A stretch of 64,000 nucleotides of DNA from a virus. Numbering within the stretch: the stretch's first letter is position 1; each line of letters begins with the position of its first letter. Positions 1-11,800 of the stretch are shown here, piece after piece. The position numbers and the translations under genes were made by a program. The DNA is taken from the IMG/VR virus record IMGVR_UViG_3300024221_000009, positions 27,387 to 91,386 of that record. One strand, given 5' to 3'. The notes under the pieces are model-generated. The model was not told where the DNA came from and made no database searches. It worked only from the letters and a program-made list of their open reading frames with translations.

Positions 1-1
1 A

Positions 2-2551
2 TCAATAGGAGATGTTGCATTTAAATTTAAATTTGAAAAAGACTATAATTCTAGCGAAGACGTTTTTCTATATAGCGCACAATCAGATAATGGAGAGCTT
101 ATAGTTAAAAAAGACTTATTTCAATCAGAACCTATTTTATCTTCAACAACATCTACTTCAACATCAGGAGATAAAAAAGTAGTCACTGCAAATTTACAAG
201 CAAAGCCAATTACATGTCGAGTTGCTTTAAATTCAGAAGAAGAAGGATTTCATATAAAACCTTTAAGTATTGTTGAGGTTGTTGATGGAGTTGAAACTAG
301 AGAAATAGCAAACATTAAAATATACGGTGAAGTTGAGGCTGAAGACGAAAGACTTAAGACTTTATTAACTAACATCGGAATGAATTTAGGTGATTTAGAT
401 TATTTTATATTTAGAGACTCAAACATTAGCGAGCAATCACCTGACCACATTCTACTAAACCAAAAGAGAAAAGAACTATTATTACAGGCTTCTTCTATTA
501 AACCCTTTATAGGGACTTATAAAGCTCTTTTACGTGCTATTGATTTCTTCGGATATGATAAAATTACGTTAAAAGAATATTGGTTAAATATAAACGAACA
601 GAGCGAGAATTTTGGAAAATTAAAAGCAGTAGCAGTTCCTAATCAGGAAGTTACAGGGTTTTTAGCTGACAAAAATAAAACAACGGATCTTCCTAACTCT
701 AATCAGAAGAAAACATCTAGATTTTCTTTAGTATACAGATTAAACAACGCAACTGGAGAATTAGATCAATGGGATATTCCTAAGGTTAAAGAAGCTTTAG
801 ATTATTCTCCAGATGAAGTTTTAGTAAAATTATATGGTTTAAAAAATAAACTTCAAAAAGATTATTTACCATTACAGGCTAAGATAGTCGATATCACAGG
901 AGAAGGAGATTACTTTTCTCAATTTAATCAAAACGTTTGGAATAACCAACATAATATTAAAGATCAAAACGCTGGAATTGAGTTTGTGCCTGAAAAAGTA
1001 CCAGCTCTTAGAAATGTTTACATTGAAGATTTACGTAAAGTAGATTATAGACTTACAGGATTTAATCAAGACTTTAATAGTATACCGGCTTCAGATAAAT
1101 TAGAAATATGCGAATCTATAGAAACTTTTTATAGAAATTATTATGATTTAAGCAAGGACACTTTTAATACTTTAGATGGAATCCCAATTGGAGCTCCAGT
1201 ATCTTTTCATGTTGAAAGAGGATTAGAAGATTCATGGGATTTTGCTGAATTTACATGGGAAGACGCAACGGATACTGGTAATCATCTTTTAACTTGGGAA
1301 AACTGGTGGCATAGAGGAGTTTATGAAATTGAATGGCATTTACTAGGACCTAGAGGATATGATAAATCTTTTAGAGGACCTGTTTACGAATGGAATCATT
1401 TTCCAATGACTTTACCATACGCTGGTAAATATACTGTTGAAGCACATTTACATGATTTATACAATGTACGTTCTACTAGAATTCATAAAGAATGGATTGA
1501 AGTATTGAATAAAAATGTTGAAGTATATGGATTAACTCAAAGAGCTACTAAGAAATTAAATTGGAATGAGTATACATATCAATGGAATAAAACTGGAAGT
1601 AGTTGGGATTGGTCTAGAGAAAACCTAATGCCAGTATCAGATACTATAAGTACTCTTTATTTAACAATGGATAGAGCCAATTATATGTCAGACGATAAAG
1701 ACAATGGAACTCCACATTCTACTGTTAGGAGATACATAGATCCTAATCAAGCAACTGGTTTTAACGAAACACCAGGACCATATCAATGGGGAGATTTGGA
1801 AACTCAAACATGGGAAGACGGTCCTGAAACTACTTGGAAAATGACAAGAATAGGATCAGATATAAATTCTTCATTTCAGATTAAGATAGCAAATTCAGAT
1901 GGATATTCTCAAGGAACTGATTTAGTAATTGAGCAAACTGCTGGGTTTGGGACAATAAATACAGATTCATACGCAATTCAATCAACGTATCCATCTGACG
2001 CAGCTGATGTACTAGCATGGGAAGCAGTCGCTGACGAGTTAAACAATGTAGATCCTTTAATATATCCTATAATTTCTAAATTTAATTATAATGCTATCCT
2101 AGTAGACACTGATGGTAATTTAGTAACTGGGAATGGATCTTTAGGACAGGACGTTTGTCCTTATATATTAGCAGTTGGTAAAGAACCGGCACGAACTCAT
2201 GATTTTAAAACAGTATCTTTTAGTAATCCAATCGGAGGACTTATAGATCAAAAAATTAACTTTACAAGTTACAACCCAGGGTTTGATGATACATATATAA
2301 TCAACAACTTAGCTGAGCTAAATTTATTAAATCATGTCACATTTTCATATGATTTAACCAACATGCCAGGGGTCGTAAAATCAGAATGGAAATTGGTTAA
2401 TAATACATTAAATATCGAGGATATATATTATAGTAATCAGAGATTAACTTATTTGTTAAAACATAAAGGATATTATACAATTAATTTAGATTTAACTGAT
2501 TCAAATGGCAATAAAAATTCAATAACAAAAAATATTTTAAAAATAATTTAA
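2..2551 (+). CDS. Large baseplate/tail protein, tail-protein-I-like (5' partial)
   Basis: The frame is open from the first bases of the window, so the gene starts upstream; at least 849 residues are visible, and the ATG at 380 is probably internal. After about 160 visible residues comes a segment (DHILLNQKRKELLLQAS, then GTYKALLRAIDFFGYD) that resembles the GT-x-x-x-L-x-x-A-L-x-x-F-G signature of phage tail protein I, a baseplate component. The middle is rich in Trp and aromatics and looks like Ig/PKD-type beta domains (for example TWENWWHRGVYEIEWHL). It heads a run of tightly packed structural genes, with one base between it and the next start. I infer a virion baseplate or tail protein; its exact T4 counterpart is unknown. 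Confidence 0.6.
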   Translation, partial: SIGDVAFKFKFEKDYNSSEDVFLYSAQSDNGELIVKKDLFQSEPILSSTTSTSTSGDKKVVTANLQAKPITCRVALNSEEEGFHIKPLSIVEVVDGVETREIANIKIYGEVEAEDERLKTLLTNIGMNLGDLDYFIFRDSNISEQSPDHILLNQKRKELLLQASSIKPFIGTYKALLRAIDFFGYDKITLKEYWLNINEQSENFGKLKAVAVPNQEVTGFLADKNKTTDLPNSNQKKTSRFSLVYRLNNATGELDQWDIPKVKEALDYSPDEVLVKLYGLKNKLQKDYLPLQAKIVDITGEGDYFSQFNQNVWNNQHNIKDQNAGIEFVPEKVPALRNVYIEDLRKVDYRLTGFNQDFNSIPASDKLEICESIETFYRNYYDLSKDTFNTLDGIPIGAPVSFHVERGLEDSWDFAEFTWEDATDTGNHLLTWENWWHRGVYEIEWHLLGPRGYDKSFRGPVYEWNHFPMTLPYAGKYTVEAHLHDLYNVRSTRIHKEWIEVLNKNVEVYGLTQRATKKLNWNEYTYQWNKTGSSWDWSRENLMPVSDTISTLYLTMDRANYMSDDKDNGTPHSTVRRYIDPNQATGFNETPGPYQWGDLETQTWEDGPETTWKMTRIGSDINSSFQIKIANSDGYSQGTDLVIEQTAGFGTINTDSYAIQSTYPSDAADVLAWEAVADELNNVDPLIYPIISKFNYNAILVDTDGNLVTGNGSLGQDVCPYILAVGKEPARTHDFKTVSFSNPIGGLIDQKINFTSYNPGFDDTYIINNLAELNLLNHVTFSYDLTNMPGVVKSEWKLVNNTLNIEDIYYSNQRLTYLLKHKGYYTINLDLTDSNGNKNSITKNILKII

Positions 2552-2552
2552 A

Positions 2553-3110
2553 ATGGCAAGTATCACAACAATTTTAGGAACAGACAGTTTAGCGTCTTCA
2601 AGAATCTTAATCAACGACAACTTTTCGTCTCTAGACGATAACTTAGATCAGGTTACAGGTTTATTGAACGTTCAAACTCAATCTTTAGCATTAACAGGAT
2701 CTGTTAGCGCTTCAGAACTTAACTTAACTAACGGAGGATCTAACTTATTTGTAGTTAACACATCAAATATAACAGCGTCTTTACCAGTTACTTTAGAAAA
2801 CACATTAATATTAGAAGGAGGATTAAGACACTCTGTTGCTGCAGTTTCTGCAGTACCAACAGCAGGTAACTATGAAAAATCTACGTATCTTTTAGATGCA
2901 TCTGGATTAGCACAGCCTTTAGTATTTCCAGCAGGAGATGATGGACAAGAGGTTACTATTATAGCAGACGGATCAAATGTTCAATTAGATGTTAATAACA
3001 TCGCTGGACCAACGGCTGCAACAATATTACCTAACGGTACTTTAACAATGAGATACTATAACGGATTATGGTATTTAATCTCTGATGTTAACTGTACTCT
3101 TACATTCTAA
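2553..3110 (+). CDS. Small tail-fibre-like protein with beta-rich C-terminal domain
   Basis: This 185-aa, Ser/Thr/Asn-rich protein has very few charged residues, as in virion fibre or adaptor proteins. The N-terminus (ILINDNFSSLDDNLDQV) resembles the N-NF-x-x-L segments that open the two collagen-like fibre genes at 13.3 and 15.9 kb, suggesting a shared attachment motif. The last ~75 residues (from about YLLDASG to the C-terminal LTF) match the C-terminal domain of the gp15-like protein at 56.8 kb, sharing the pattern GQE-x-x-I-I-A-x-x, then GP, then an aromatic W-Y motif. It starts one base after the upstream stop. Function is inferred from position and composition only. Confidence 0.55.
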   Translation: MASITTILGTDSLASSRILINDNFSSLDDNLDQVTGLLNVQTQSLALTGSVSASELNLTNGGSNLFVVNTSNITASLPVTLENTLILEGGLRHSVAAVSAVPTAGNYEKSTYLLDASGLAQPLVFPAGDDGQEVTIIADGSNVQLDVNNIAGPTAATILPNGTLTMRYYNGLWYLISDVNCTLTF

Positions 3111-3130
3111 TAAAAAATAATAAAAATTAA

Positions 3131-5092
3131 ATGGCTACACCATTAATAAGAATACCGCAAGAACAGGGTGGTACTATGTATGCTTTTTCTAGCGCTGCTA
3201 GAGATCTTACTCGTGCTTATTATAACCCTGATGTTGTTTTTGAGTATTCAAAATTTGCGCTTTTAGATATTCCAGTTGTTGCTGAGCCATCACCTGGTAG
3301 TACTAATAATTATATTCAATTTAGTAATCTATTTGAAGGTGGACCTGTTGGTGGAAACTCATCAGCGCCAAACTATAGTGATACACTACCCGACGATAAT
3401 GCCAATCGTCACTTTGCACAAACTTTTCAAAATTACGCGCTTAATTTAGAAAACTTTATATTAAATGATGATGATTTTGATAACACGCTATACTCTTCTG
3501 ATTCTGAAAAAATATTTTTTAAATGGTTAAATCATTTAGGAGCTTTTAGAACAAGGCCAGCAACTTCACAAGAAGCATCTACAGGATATTCTAGAGTAGT
3601 TGAAGAAGATGATTCAGTTCAAAATGGATCTGAATATAGCCAAGTAGTTAAATATTTAGGAAATGTAGACGTAACAAATGATAAAAACTATCAAGGAGAT
3701 ACGTATAATGAAGTATTTGTAAACGTACCTTCTTACGTAGGATATACACCTAAAGTTTTATTTAAATCTAGTGATTACAACACTACAGCAACTTCTTACG
3801 AGATTTTAACTAACTCTATTAACGGTAGAAGCGGTCAAGCACATCCGGACGCAAATATTAATTTAGATCCTTTAGCAGATAGCTCAAACGGTTCTATTAA
3901 TATAGACTCGAATTCAACATACAATTACGGGATTGAATGGAATTCTTCAGCATATTCTAAAATTGTAAGTGATAAAAAATTAAACAACCTTTTAGATTAT
4001 TCTAAAAGAGGTGGAGATTTTAGATTTAATGCAATTCTAGTATATTATGATGTTTATTCTAAATCTAATTCTGGAAATAGATCAACAAACTTATACGGTG
4101 TTATTTTATTAGATAATTGGAAATATGATCCAGCAAATACAGGATGGTCTTTACCAGAATTAAGTAAATATAAACCAAACGAAGTAACTGGATTAAACGG
4201 TAATGCTTTCGCTTTAAAACTTAATGTTAAATTTAATTCATCATTAGACAATGTGGGTATTGAAAAAAATATTAATGATTACTCTACGTTTTCAATGGAT
4301 ATTTTCTTTGACTCAACGTCTGCTCTTGAAAACGCAGCAAAGGTATTGTCAGATTCAAATAATAAATTTAATGAGTTAGCCGATAAAGTTAATGGTTTAG
4401 AAAACTTATTTTTAACATCAGTACAACAAGAAAATTTAAATATAAGAGTTGACGAACTCGAGGTCGCTATTGAAAATGCTTCTTTAAATTTTGAAAATTC
4501 AGGTTCTGTTTTAGATTTAATATCTGCAACAAACATTAGAATAAACCAAATTATTAACGGAGAGATACCAACTGAAGTACAGTATAATACAGATGTTATA
4601 GTACCTGGTGATGGTATTGCAGTAGATAACTCAATAGAGAATAAAGTAAAAATACATAATAAAAATTATGGATACGTATTAAATGAAGTTTATAATTACG
4701 ATATAAATACAAACGTAGTATTAGATGCGATTAATGCGGGTAATGAATATAATCCTGCTCTTGCAATTGATAAAGGTATATGGACAACTGTTAAGAAATA
4801 CACAAACCTTGTAAGAATTTATTTAAACGACCAGGATGTATTCCAAAATGATCTAAATATATATTTAGATGACAGCGTTAATTCTTTTAAAGAAGGACAA
4901 GTTATTAAATTAGTATTTAGAAAAGGTTTTTATAAATTCCATAAACAAATTAACATATATACTGACGTAAATAACGGTTGGGTTTTAAAGAAAACAATCA
5001 ATTCTTCAGATTTAATAAGTAGTAAACCATACGTTGAGCTTATTTGCGTAGACGAAACAAACAAGACATTTGAACTTGACATTATAAGATAA
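3131..5092 (+). CDS. Virion structural protein (baseplate/tail), unknown
   Basis: A 653-aa protein in the structural operon. The N-terminal third contains FILNDDDFDNTLYSSDSE followed by IFFKWLNHLGAFR, which looks like a conserved phage structural motif but which I cannot assign to a named T4 protein. Residues around 410-460 have a predicted coiled-coil character (LADKVNGLENLF, then NIRVDELEVAIENAS). The C-terminal ~150 residues look beta-rich. The leader is A-rich, with the ATG 20 bp after the previous stop. Likely a tail or baseplate component by context. Confidence 0.55.
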   Translation: MATPLIRIPQEQGGTMYAFSSAARDLTRAYYNPDVVFEYSKFALLDIPVVAEPSPGSTNNYIQFSNLFEGGPVGGNSSAPNYSDTLPDDNANRHFAQTFQNYALNLENFILNDDDFDNTLYSSDSEKIFFKWLNHLGAFRTRPATSQEASTGYSRVVEEDDSVQNGSEYSQVVKYLGNVDVTNDKNYQGDTYNEVFVNVPSYVGYTPKVLFKSSDYNTTATSYEILTNSINGRSGQAHPDANINLDPLADSSNGSINIDSNSTYNYGIEWNSSAYSKIVSDKKLNNLLDYSKRGGDFRFNAILVYYDVYSKSNSGNRSTNLYGVILLDNWKYDPANTGWSLPELSKYKPNEVTGLNGNAFALKLNVKFNSSLDNVGIEKNINDYSTFSMDIFFDSTSALENAAKVLSDSNNKFNELADKVNGLENLFLTSVQQENLNIRVDELEVAIENASLNFENSGSVLDLISATNIRINQIINGEIPTEVQYNTDVIVPGDGIAVDNSIENKVKIHNKNYGYVLNEVYNYDINTNVVLDAINAGNEYNPALAIDKGIWTTVKKYTNLVRIYLNDQDVFQNDLNIYLDDSVNSFKEGQVIKLVFRKGFYKFHKQINIYTDVNNGWVLKKTINSSDLISSKPYVELICVDETNKTFELDIIR

Positions 5093-5097
5093 TAAAT

Positions 5098-8000
5098 ATG
5101 AGTGCACAAAATTCAATATCTCAATTACTAGAACAGTTTCTAGAATTAAATACTAATTCTTTAGAAACTTTTAATCGTATTAATGAAGCGATTTCTACAG
5201 ATAAACAAACAGTTACTGTTGATTTATATGATCCATCAAATGAGGGTAGTGTAAAATCAGTACAGATACCTGCATTTGGTTATTTGAAAAGAGAAATTGA
5301 AAGACTTAATAAAAACTTAGAGTCAATTACGAATGTTGATAAAGGAGGCGCAAATGTAAGATTAAAAGATGGTACATATAGAACATTATTTACATCTAAA
5401 TTAAAAGGACCTTCGGCTCCTATTACATCATTAGCGGCACCAACTCAGTTTAATACAAAATCAAACGAATTTTTTGAAGACTTTTTAAATCCACTATTAA
5501 CTATTAAATTAGATGTTAGTGGTCAAATTCCTGTAGAAACTGAAAGAGTTTATATAGAAAGATTTATTTTTGATGGGTCAGATCCTTTAACTTTAGAAAG
5601 ATTTAAAGAAGTATATAAAGGAGAAAGCGAAATAAGTCATTCTAAACTAGAATCAGATATTGCAGAAAATAATCTAAAACACTACGTTGATTCAGAGGTT
5701 ATTGAATTACCAGTAAGATCAGTTCAATATTTTGGTAAATTTGACGTAATTAAAATAACTAATGAACAGAGATCACAGCTTGTTGATGGTATAACTCAAA
5801 CAAAAACTATTAAGTTATTCACAGTTGATAAGTTAAGTTACTCAGATGCTTCTAAATCACTTAAAGACACTGAGGTTTTAAAAGTAAATGACTCTTTAGT
5901 TGTTAACTCTGGAAAACTTAGAACAAGATATTTAATTAAATCAATAGATAATTCAACTTCTCAAATAGAACTAGAATTAATTGAAGGGTATGAGTCTATT
6001 AAAGTAGGCACTCAAATGTTAAGTGTATATAGAGATGTTGATTCAGATTTAGATATAGAAATAAACGTTGGTTTTGATGAAAGACAGATAGTTTTTATAA
6101 AACCAATAGACGCTTTATCAAACATACCATCGGATGATTATTCTCCAGGGGTTTCTTTTTATTCAAATGAATTAATTATTAACGGAGCAGACGGTAGAAA
6201 ACAAACTTTATCTTCTTATTATAGAGAAGAGGTTGCAGACTTTGGTCAATTTATTAAATCGTTAAATGTTGATTATATTCCACCATCAAGCGTTGGTGTA
6301 ATGCCAAAATCTCCTACGGTTTCTGCAGAAAATTTAAAAGTTGTACAAATTAATAAACACTTAACTAATAATACAACAACACAAAAGATTCAAAGATTAA
6401 AATCTGATAAAATAGCTGAAGAGCAAAATTTAAAGAATTTAAATGAATCTATTAAGCAAAAGAAAACTTTACTAAGTACTAAAAAGTTTAAGTCTACTGT
6501 AGAAAGAGATAAACAAAGAAATGAATTAAATTCTCAAATAGCTGTCAAAGCAGCATCTACTCAATTATATTCTTCTATTGTTTCTGAGATAAAAGCTTCT
6601 GCTGAATCTTCTGATTTGAATACAGTTAGCCCTAAATTTAGAGTTAGAGGTTTTTGGCCAGTTCCGGATCCTATTAAAATCGGAGAAGGACTTTCACAAG
6701 AAGTAGTTCAATTTAAAATAAGATATAGATACGTTTCAACTTCTGGTAAAACTAGTCAAGTTGAACAAATAGAATTTAATGACAGTAGTAGTCAAACTTC
6801 TAAAACAGCTGCTTTTTCAAACTGGGTAGAGGTTGACGGTCCTGTTAGAAAAAGAGAAAAAGGAGAAGACGGTAAATATAAATGGATTACTGAAAGTGAA
6901 GAAGACGCACAGGCGGTAAACTTTAACTCTATAGACGTTCCTATTAATTCAGGAGAATTTGTTGAGGTAATGGTTAAATCAGTTTCTGAAGCAGGTTTCC
7001 CTGCAAATCCAGTGACAAGCGATTGGTCAGATATTATAAAAGTAGAATTTCCTGAAGGAGAGCTTTCAACTGAATCTTTATCAGATTTAGTTTCTTCAAA
7101 TAATTTAGATTCTGTAAAAGTAGATATTAATGATGATTTAACATCAGCCGGTGTATTTGAACACATTAGCGATAATTTTACAGCTGGAGATAAATATTTT
7201 GCACACTCTGCAAATGCTTTAGCTTCTGGGTTTTTAACGCAAGAACAATCGCCAATATCAATATACGATAAATTACTAGAATTACAGAACGAAATTACGA
7301 GATTAAGATCTCAAATAGAAGGTGCAATTGGAGAACTCACTGTTGAAATTATAGATGAAGATGGTAACGTTACTCCAGTTACAAATAATTCTAGAGTTAA
7401 ATTATTCGCAGGATATTATACTGAAGAATTACCTGAAACTAATTACAAAGGGCATATTGTAACTAAAAACTTTAAAATTAAATTATCAAATAATCAAGGA
7501 GCAGATCTTGAATTAATCGCAAGAATACTAGGAGACACTTCTAAACCATCTTGGATTTCTTCAACAAATACTACATTTGGTCTTGGAAATGGATCAGTTG
7601 ACACGGTAACAGCATCAGATTCTTATTATACAAACGAAGGTAAATATGATTTAGTACCTATCGTTTATCAGAATCTTGAACTTGAAGATTTAGTATATGA
7701 TTACTTTAATGAAGGACCTGAACAATCAACTCAGTTAAGAGGACAATTCATATATTCAAGATTTAAAAATATTGCAAACGACAATACTTTTTATATAGAT
7801 GATCAAGCAAATGATATACCAAATAATAAAAGTGGTTTTGATCTTTTTGAATATGGTGTACAAGAAACATACGGTATAACTGGAGTGACTGATGTTGGAT
7901 CAAACGGATGTTATGATTTTTCTGGTGTAAACTGGGTACCAAATGCTACAGCTGGAAACAACACTATAGATTATATTTGGAATGGTATTTGTAGAACCTC

Positions 8001-8730
8001 TACATCAGATCCTATACTAAGTGATCCAATACCAATAGGATCAGTATATGGTTATGACGACGGTGTATTGGTACACGTAAATCACCCAGCTATTGTAGAA
8101 AATCCAGATTCTGATATTGTAGATTTACAGTCTAACGGATTCTTTAGTATTCCTAAAACAGCATCACTTAGAGCTAACGAAATTAATGGTAAAAAACAAA
8201 TACCTTTAAAATTAACAGTAGATTCTGTAACAACGGATTCATCAAATCCATATAGAACATCTATTAAAACATCGTTTGAACCTAATGATCAATATTTATT
8301 AGGTGGAAAATCATGTGGATCTTTCTTATATCTTTCGCCTCTAGATAATAAATCACATGTTGTGAATGCTAATAATAAATCTGGTAAAAAGGTTATAAGT
8401 GCAAACGGAAATAATAGTGTAATAATAGATTTAGTTTTCCAATACAGAATGACTGATTATAATGGAGTTGGAGATACAGGTACTGGTAGAATTGCAGGAG
8501 CTATTGGAACAACATACGAAAATTTAACTTATTCTAAAAATATAGGTATTGATATATTAGATTCACAAGATAAAGATTTTAAATTTGATTTAGAGGTTTT
8601 TGCAAAATACAAAACAACTGGTAAAAATATAAATTCTATTAATTCTTCAATGTTATCTAACTTTATAAATACATCTGGAGCTTCCGGTGGAGGAATTGGA
8701 GGACAACAGTACATTCAAGAACTAAGGTAA
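5098..8730 (+). CDS. Very large baseplate/tail protein with coiled coil and FN3-like region
   Basis: A 1210-aa protein starting 5 bp after the previous stop. A Lys/Glu/Leu-rich coiled-coil stretch lies near residues 425-485 (KIQRLKSDKIAEEQNLKNL and following). It is followed by a fibronectin-III-like segment around residues 515-650, containing PVPDPIKIG, VQFKIRYRYVSTSG and VEVMVKSVSEAGF. A second short coil (LLELQNEITRLRSQIEGAI) is near residue 730. The C-terminus is Gly-rich. Adhesive beta domains joined by coils fit a peripheral baseplate or fibre-network protein. I do not recognise a T4 homologue. Confidence 0.55.
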   Translation: MSAQNSISQLLEQFLELNTNSLETFNRINEAISTDKQTVTVDLYDPSNEGSVKSVQIPAFGYLKREIERLNKNLESITNVDKGGANVRLKDGTYRTLFTSKLKGPSAPITSLAAPTQFNTKSNEFFEDFLNPLLTIKLDVSGQIPVETERVYIERFIFDGSDPLTLERFKEVYKGESEISHSKLESDIAENNLKHYVDSEVIELPVRSVQYFGKFDVIKITNEQRSQLVDGITQTKTIKLFTVDKLSYSDASKSLKDTEVLKVNDSLVVNSGKLRTRYLIKSIDNSTSQIELELIEGYESIKVGTQMLSVYRDVDSDLDIEINVGFDERQIVFIKPIDALSNIPSDDYSPGVSFYSNELIINGADGRKQTLSSYYREEVADFGQFIKSLNVDYIPPSSVGVMPKSPTVSAENLKVVQINKHLTNNTTTQKIQRLKSDKIAEEQNLKNLNESIKQKKTLLSTKKFKSTVERDKQRNELNSQIAVKAASTQLYSSIVSEIKASAESSDLNTVSPKFRVRGFWPVPDPIKIGEGLSQEVVQFKIRYRYVSTSGKTSQVEQIEFNDSSSQTSKTAAFSNWVEVDGPVRKREKGEDGKYKWITESEEDAQAVNFNSIDVPINSGEFVEVMVKSVSEAGFPANPVTSDWSDIIKVEFPEGELSTESLSDLVSSNNLDSVKVDINDDLTSAGVFEHISDNFTAGDKYFAHSANALASGFLTQEQSPISIYDKLLELQNEITRLRSQIEGAIGELTVEIIDEDGNVTPVTNNSRVKLFAGYYTEELPETNYKGHIVTKNFKIKLSNNQGADLELIARILGDTSKPSWISSTNTTFGLGNGSVDTVTASDSYYTNEGKYDLVPIVYQNLELEDLVYDYFNEGPEQSTQLRGQFIYSRFKNIANDNTFYIDDQANDIPNNKSGFDLFEYGVQETYGITGVTDVGSNGCYDFSGVNWVPNATAGNNTIDYIWNGICRTSTSDPILSDPIPIGSVYGYDDGVLVHVNHPAIVENPDSDIVDLQSNGFFSIPKTASLRANEINGKKQIPLKLTVDSVTTDSSNPYRTSIKTSFEPNDQYLLGGKSCGSFLYLSPLDNKSHVVNANNKSGKKVISANGNNSVIIDLVFQYRMTDYNGVGDTGTGRIAGAIGTTYENLTYSKNIGIDILDSQDKDFKFDLEVFAKYKTTGKNINSINSSMLSNFINTSGASGGGIGGQQYIQELR

Positions 8731-8772
8731 TTTTGTTTAATAATTATCTGGTTAGACTGCGGTTAAAATACA

Positions 8773-8782
8773 GATATATAAT
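8773..8782 (+). promoter_or_regulatory. Candidate late promoter box
   Basis: GATATATAAT lies 23 bp upstream of the ATG at 8806, in a 75-bp gap between two large structural genes. The same RATATATAA core recurs ahead of the portal, core and protease genes, and it resembles the T4 gp55-dependent TATAAATA box. TTAGAC 18 bp upstream of TATAAT could alternatively act as a weak -35. Confidence 0.4.
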
Positions 8783-8805
8783 CTAACGAAAAAGAGTTCC
8801 CATAG

Positions 8806-11800
8806 ATGGCTATAAAGTTTAATATTGAAAATAATGAATTAGATAATAATTCTTTTGCATTACTTAGAACTAATCCAAAGTTTACTAGTAACATTAAGTT
8901 AATAGTAGATTCTAGTGAGGATATATTTTTAAGCTCTTTTAAAGCAAACAATACACTTTCTAAAGTAAAATTCCAAAAATTTGAAATTAAAAAGAATGGA
9001 GAATATTCAAATGATGTTGCCCAATTTTTTAAAGGAGTACCTGTTAAAGAAAGGTTTGAAACATTAAGAAAAAATTCAGATATTACTCCATATTCAGAAT
9101 ATTCATATCAATATGAAAATCAATATAATTACGGAGCTAGTTTTAATTCAACAAAGCTATATGATGAGCAATATAAAATGTTTGCTCCAATATGGTTAGA
9201 GAGAAGAGTACCTAGAAAATTTGTAGTGTATAGGGTTTTAGACGTAGATTATAAAAATAAATACGAAGAAACAACTGAAGGGCAAAATAGCAGAATTTTA
9301 AACTTATTAAAAGATGCAACTATTATAAAGACGTTTGATCTAACTAGAAATAGTAATGTTGGACAATATTTATATAATCACGTATTTAGTAAAGCAATGC
9401 CAACGTCTTCATTAGATTTTAATTTTGGAGAACAAGGAGAAATATCATATAATGGTATTGATACTTCTAAAGGAGGTTTTGCTAGCAAGCTAGGTTTGAT
9501 GAATTCTGAATATTTAAAAGAACAAACTCCAGAAATATACGCAAACGAATTAATAACATCTGGTTTTGAAAATAGTGAATTAATTTCAGCTAATTTAATC
9601 AACATGGAATTTATGTTTGATGACGTTAATGCTGAAGACTATGAAATATACAGATATTTTGGATTATACGTCGATGATATTGAAGAAGGTACTTTTAAGA
9701 TAAATACAATATCTTCATCTAATACTATAAGTGTTGCACCAAAAAGCGTTGAGACGTCGTATGATTTACAAAACACTGAATTAATACCAGAAGATTTTTT
9801 ACCAAATACAGACGATTTAAATAAGCCAACTTTAAATTATATAAAGTATAGTGATAAAGATTATATGCATATTAGAAATTTAAATTTTTCTAAAGATTTA
9901 AGAATTCCTATTTCTAAAAATTCGGATGATATCGATATAATAGAATATACTAAATCCGATAACAAAGTTAAAGCAATTGATAAATCTATTTCAAATAAAG
10001 GATTTATTAGCTTTAAAGTTACTGGTACACCTAATCACAATGATAGATTATTTATTGCAGATAAAACTGAAATTAAAATAGAAAATTATAGTTTATATGA
10101 TTTTACTTTAATAGCAGATGAAAATTTAGATGCTGGTAAATCTGTTGATAACAGGTTCTCAACAAAAGGAGGAGTTCAATCAGTCGCTATTGCGATTGGT
10201 AGAGTAATAGATCAAAAATCTAAATTATTTAAAATTATAGTTGATAAAGATACAATAACTATAGAGGATTACGCTAACGGAGATAATAGAAAAAGACTGG
10301 TGTTTGGTATTTATAATCAAAATCTTAATCAGTTTGTAAGTGTTGTACATGGAGAATCTGGAGACGCAAATCTTTCAAATACTCTTGTAAACAATCCACC
10401 AATAGATACTGACTTTAATGATTGGAGTATGTTTACTCCAGTTGGAGGTTCTAAAAAAGGAGCAGCATTCTTTGTTGATAAATCAGAGTTAGGAGACGTT
10501 AAAGTTAATCAATATTTTAAATTTAGCAACTTAAATAAATATGTTAGAATTACTGCAATAGTAAACGACTATGGTGATTCTAATTTATATAGAGTTATAT
10601 TAGAAAATAATATATCTATACCTAGCGACGGCGATATTCAATTATATGATAAATTTAGACCTAGTTTTGGAAAATTTAGTGCATACGATTTAAAAGATTT
10701 CGATTTCGATTTTTATAGTACTCAATATTCTGATTTAGGAGAACTTAAATATGAATTAAGCTCTGAAAAATTTAATAATCCTTTGATTCCTGTTTTAAAA
10801 CAAGAAGAAATTGGAAATACGGAACAAAACTCTATTAATATAAGATCAGAGTATGATAGACTTTCTGAAAATAAACTTAAGGAAACTTCTCTTTTAAGTA
10901 GAGTGGTTCCAACGTTTATGAAATTTAAACTGAAAGGAGCTACTAACGCTAGAAATAAACCATACTTATTAAATGCAAGTGAGGTTTTTGGTGCAGATAA
11001 TTTATCTCCCAATATAAAAATAGAATCAGGAAGATCTATTGATAATTTAAATATGGAACATTTCCATATAAATAAAATACCTAAAAGATTTATAACTGAA
11101 AATGGAACTTTAAATGGATTAAATTCTTATTTAGATTTTAAAACAGATGGAGATTTTACATTAGAAAAACTAAAATCAACAGACACAGATTACTTCAGTT
11201 TATATTTTAAATGGAACGGATATAAAGATTTTGAAAATGATGTATGGGTTGATGATAAGTTTAAAAATTTATTTACTAAATTTAGAGAAGGTACTGGAGA
11301 ATTAAATTCTAGCACAGTTTTTAGAGGATTAAGATATTTATACAAAAAAAGAAAGGAAACAGAAAAGGTTGAACCTACTGAATTTATTGAAACTTCTGAA
11401 ATTAACGATTTTAAGTTTGGAGTTGTCTTAACGTATAATTCAAATAGCACAATAAAATCAAATAAAGTTAATTATAAAGTTGTAAAAAACGATACTTTTA
11501 AATTTATATGTGTATTTATAGAATTAAATATAGTTTTAAACGTTGCCGGCTGGTTAGAAAGAGAGATGCTTTATAATCAAACAGATATTATAAGTGGCGA
11601 AACAACAGATCCAGTTACAGGTATTACTACTCCTATTTTGGTTGATTCAACCATACCATTTAATTTAGATTTAGCTGGAACAGATTGGAATGCCCCAACA
11701 GAGGGTTATTCCGTATTTCCTTCAAATTTATTAGGAGCTAAATTTACAGAACATGTAACACCAGATAACGAAAATAACTATTCATGGATTTATTTTGACA

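Noticed and set aside
6792-7166. Antisense frame in the 1210-aa structural gene (and similar ones at 10722, 14694, 46260, 58111, 61168)
   Set aside because: All lie wholly inside well-supported plus-strand genes, lack leaders or neighbours on the minus strand, and have shadow-like composition.
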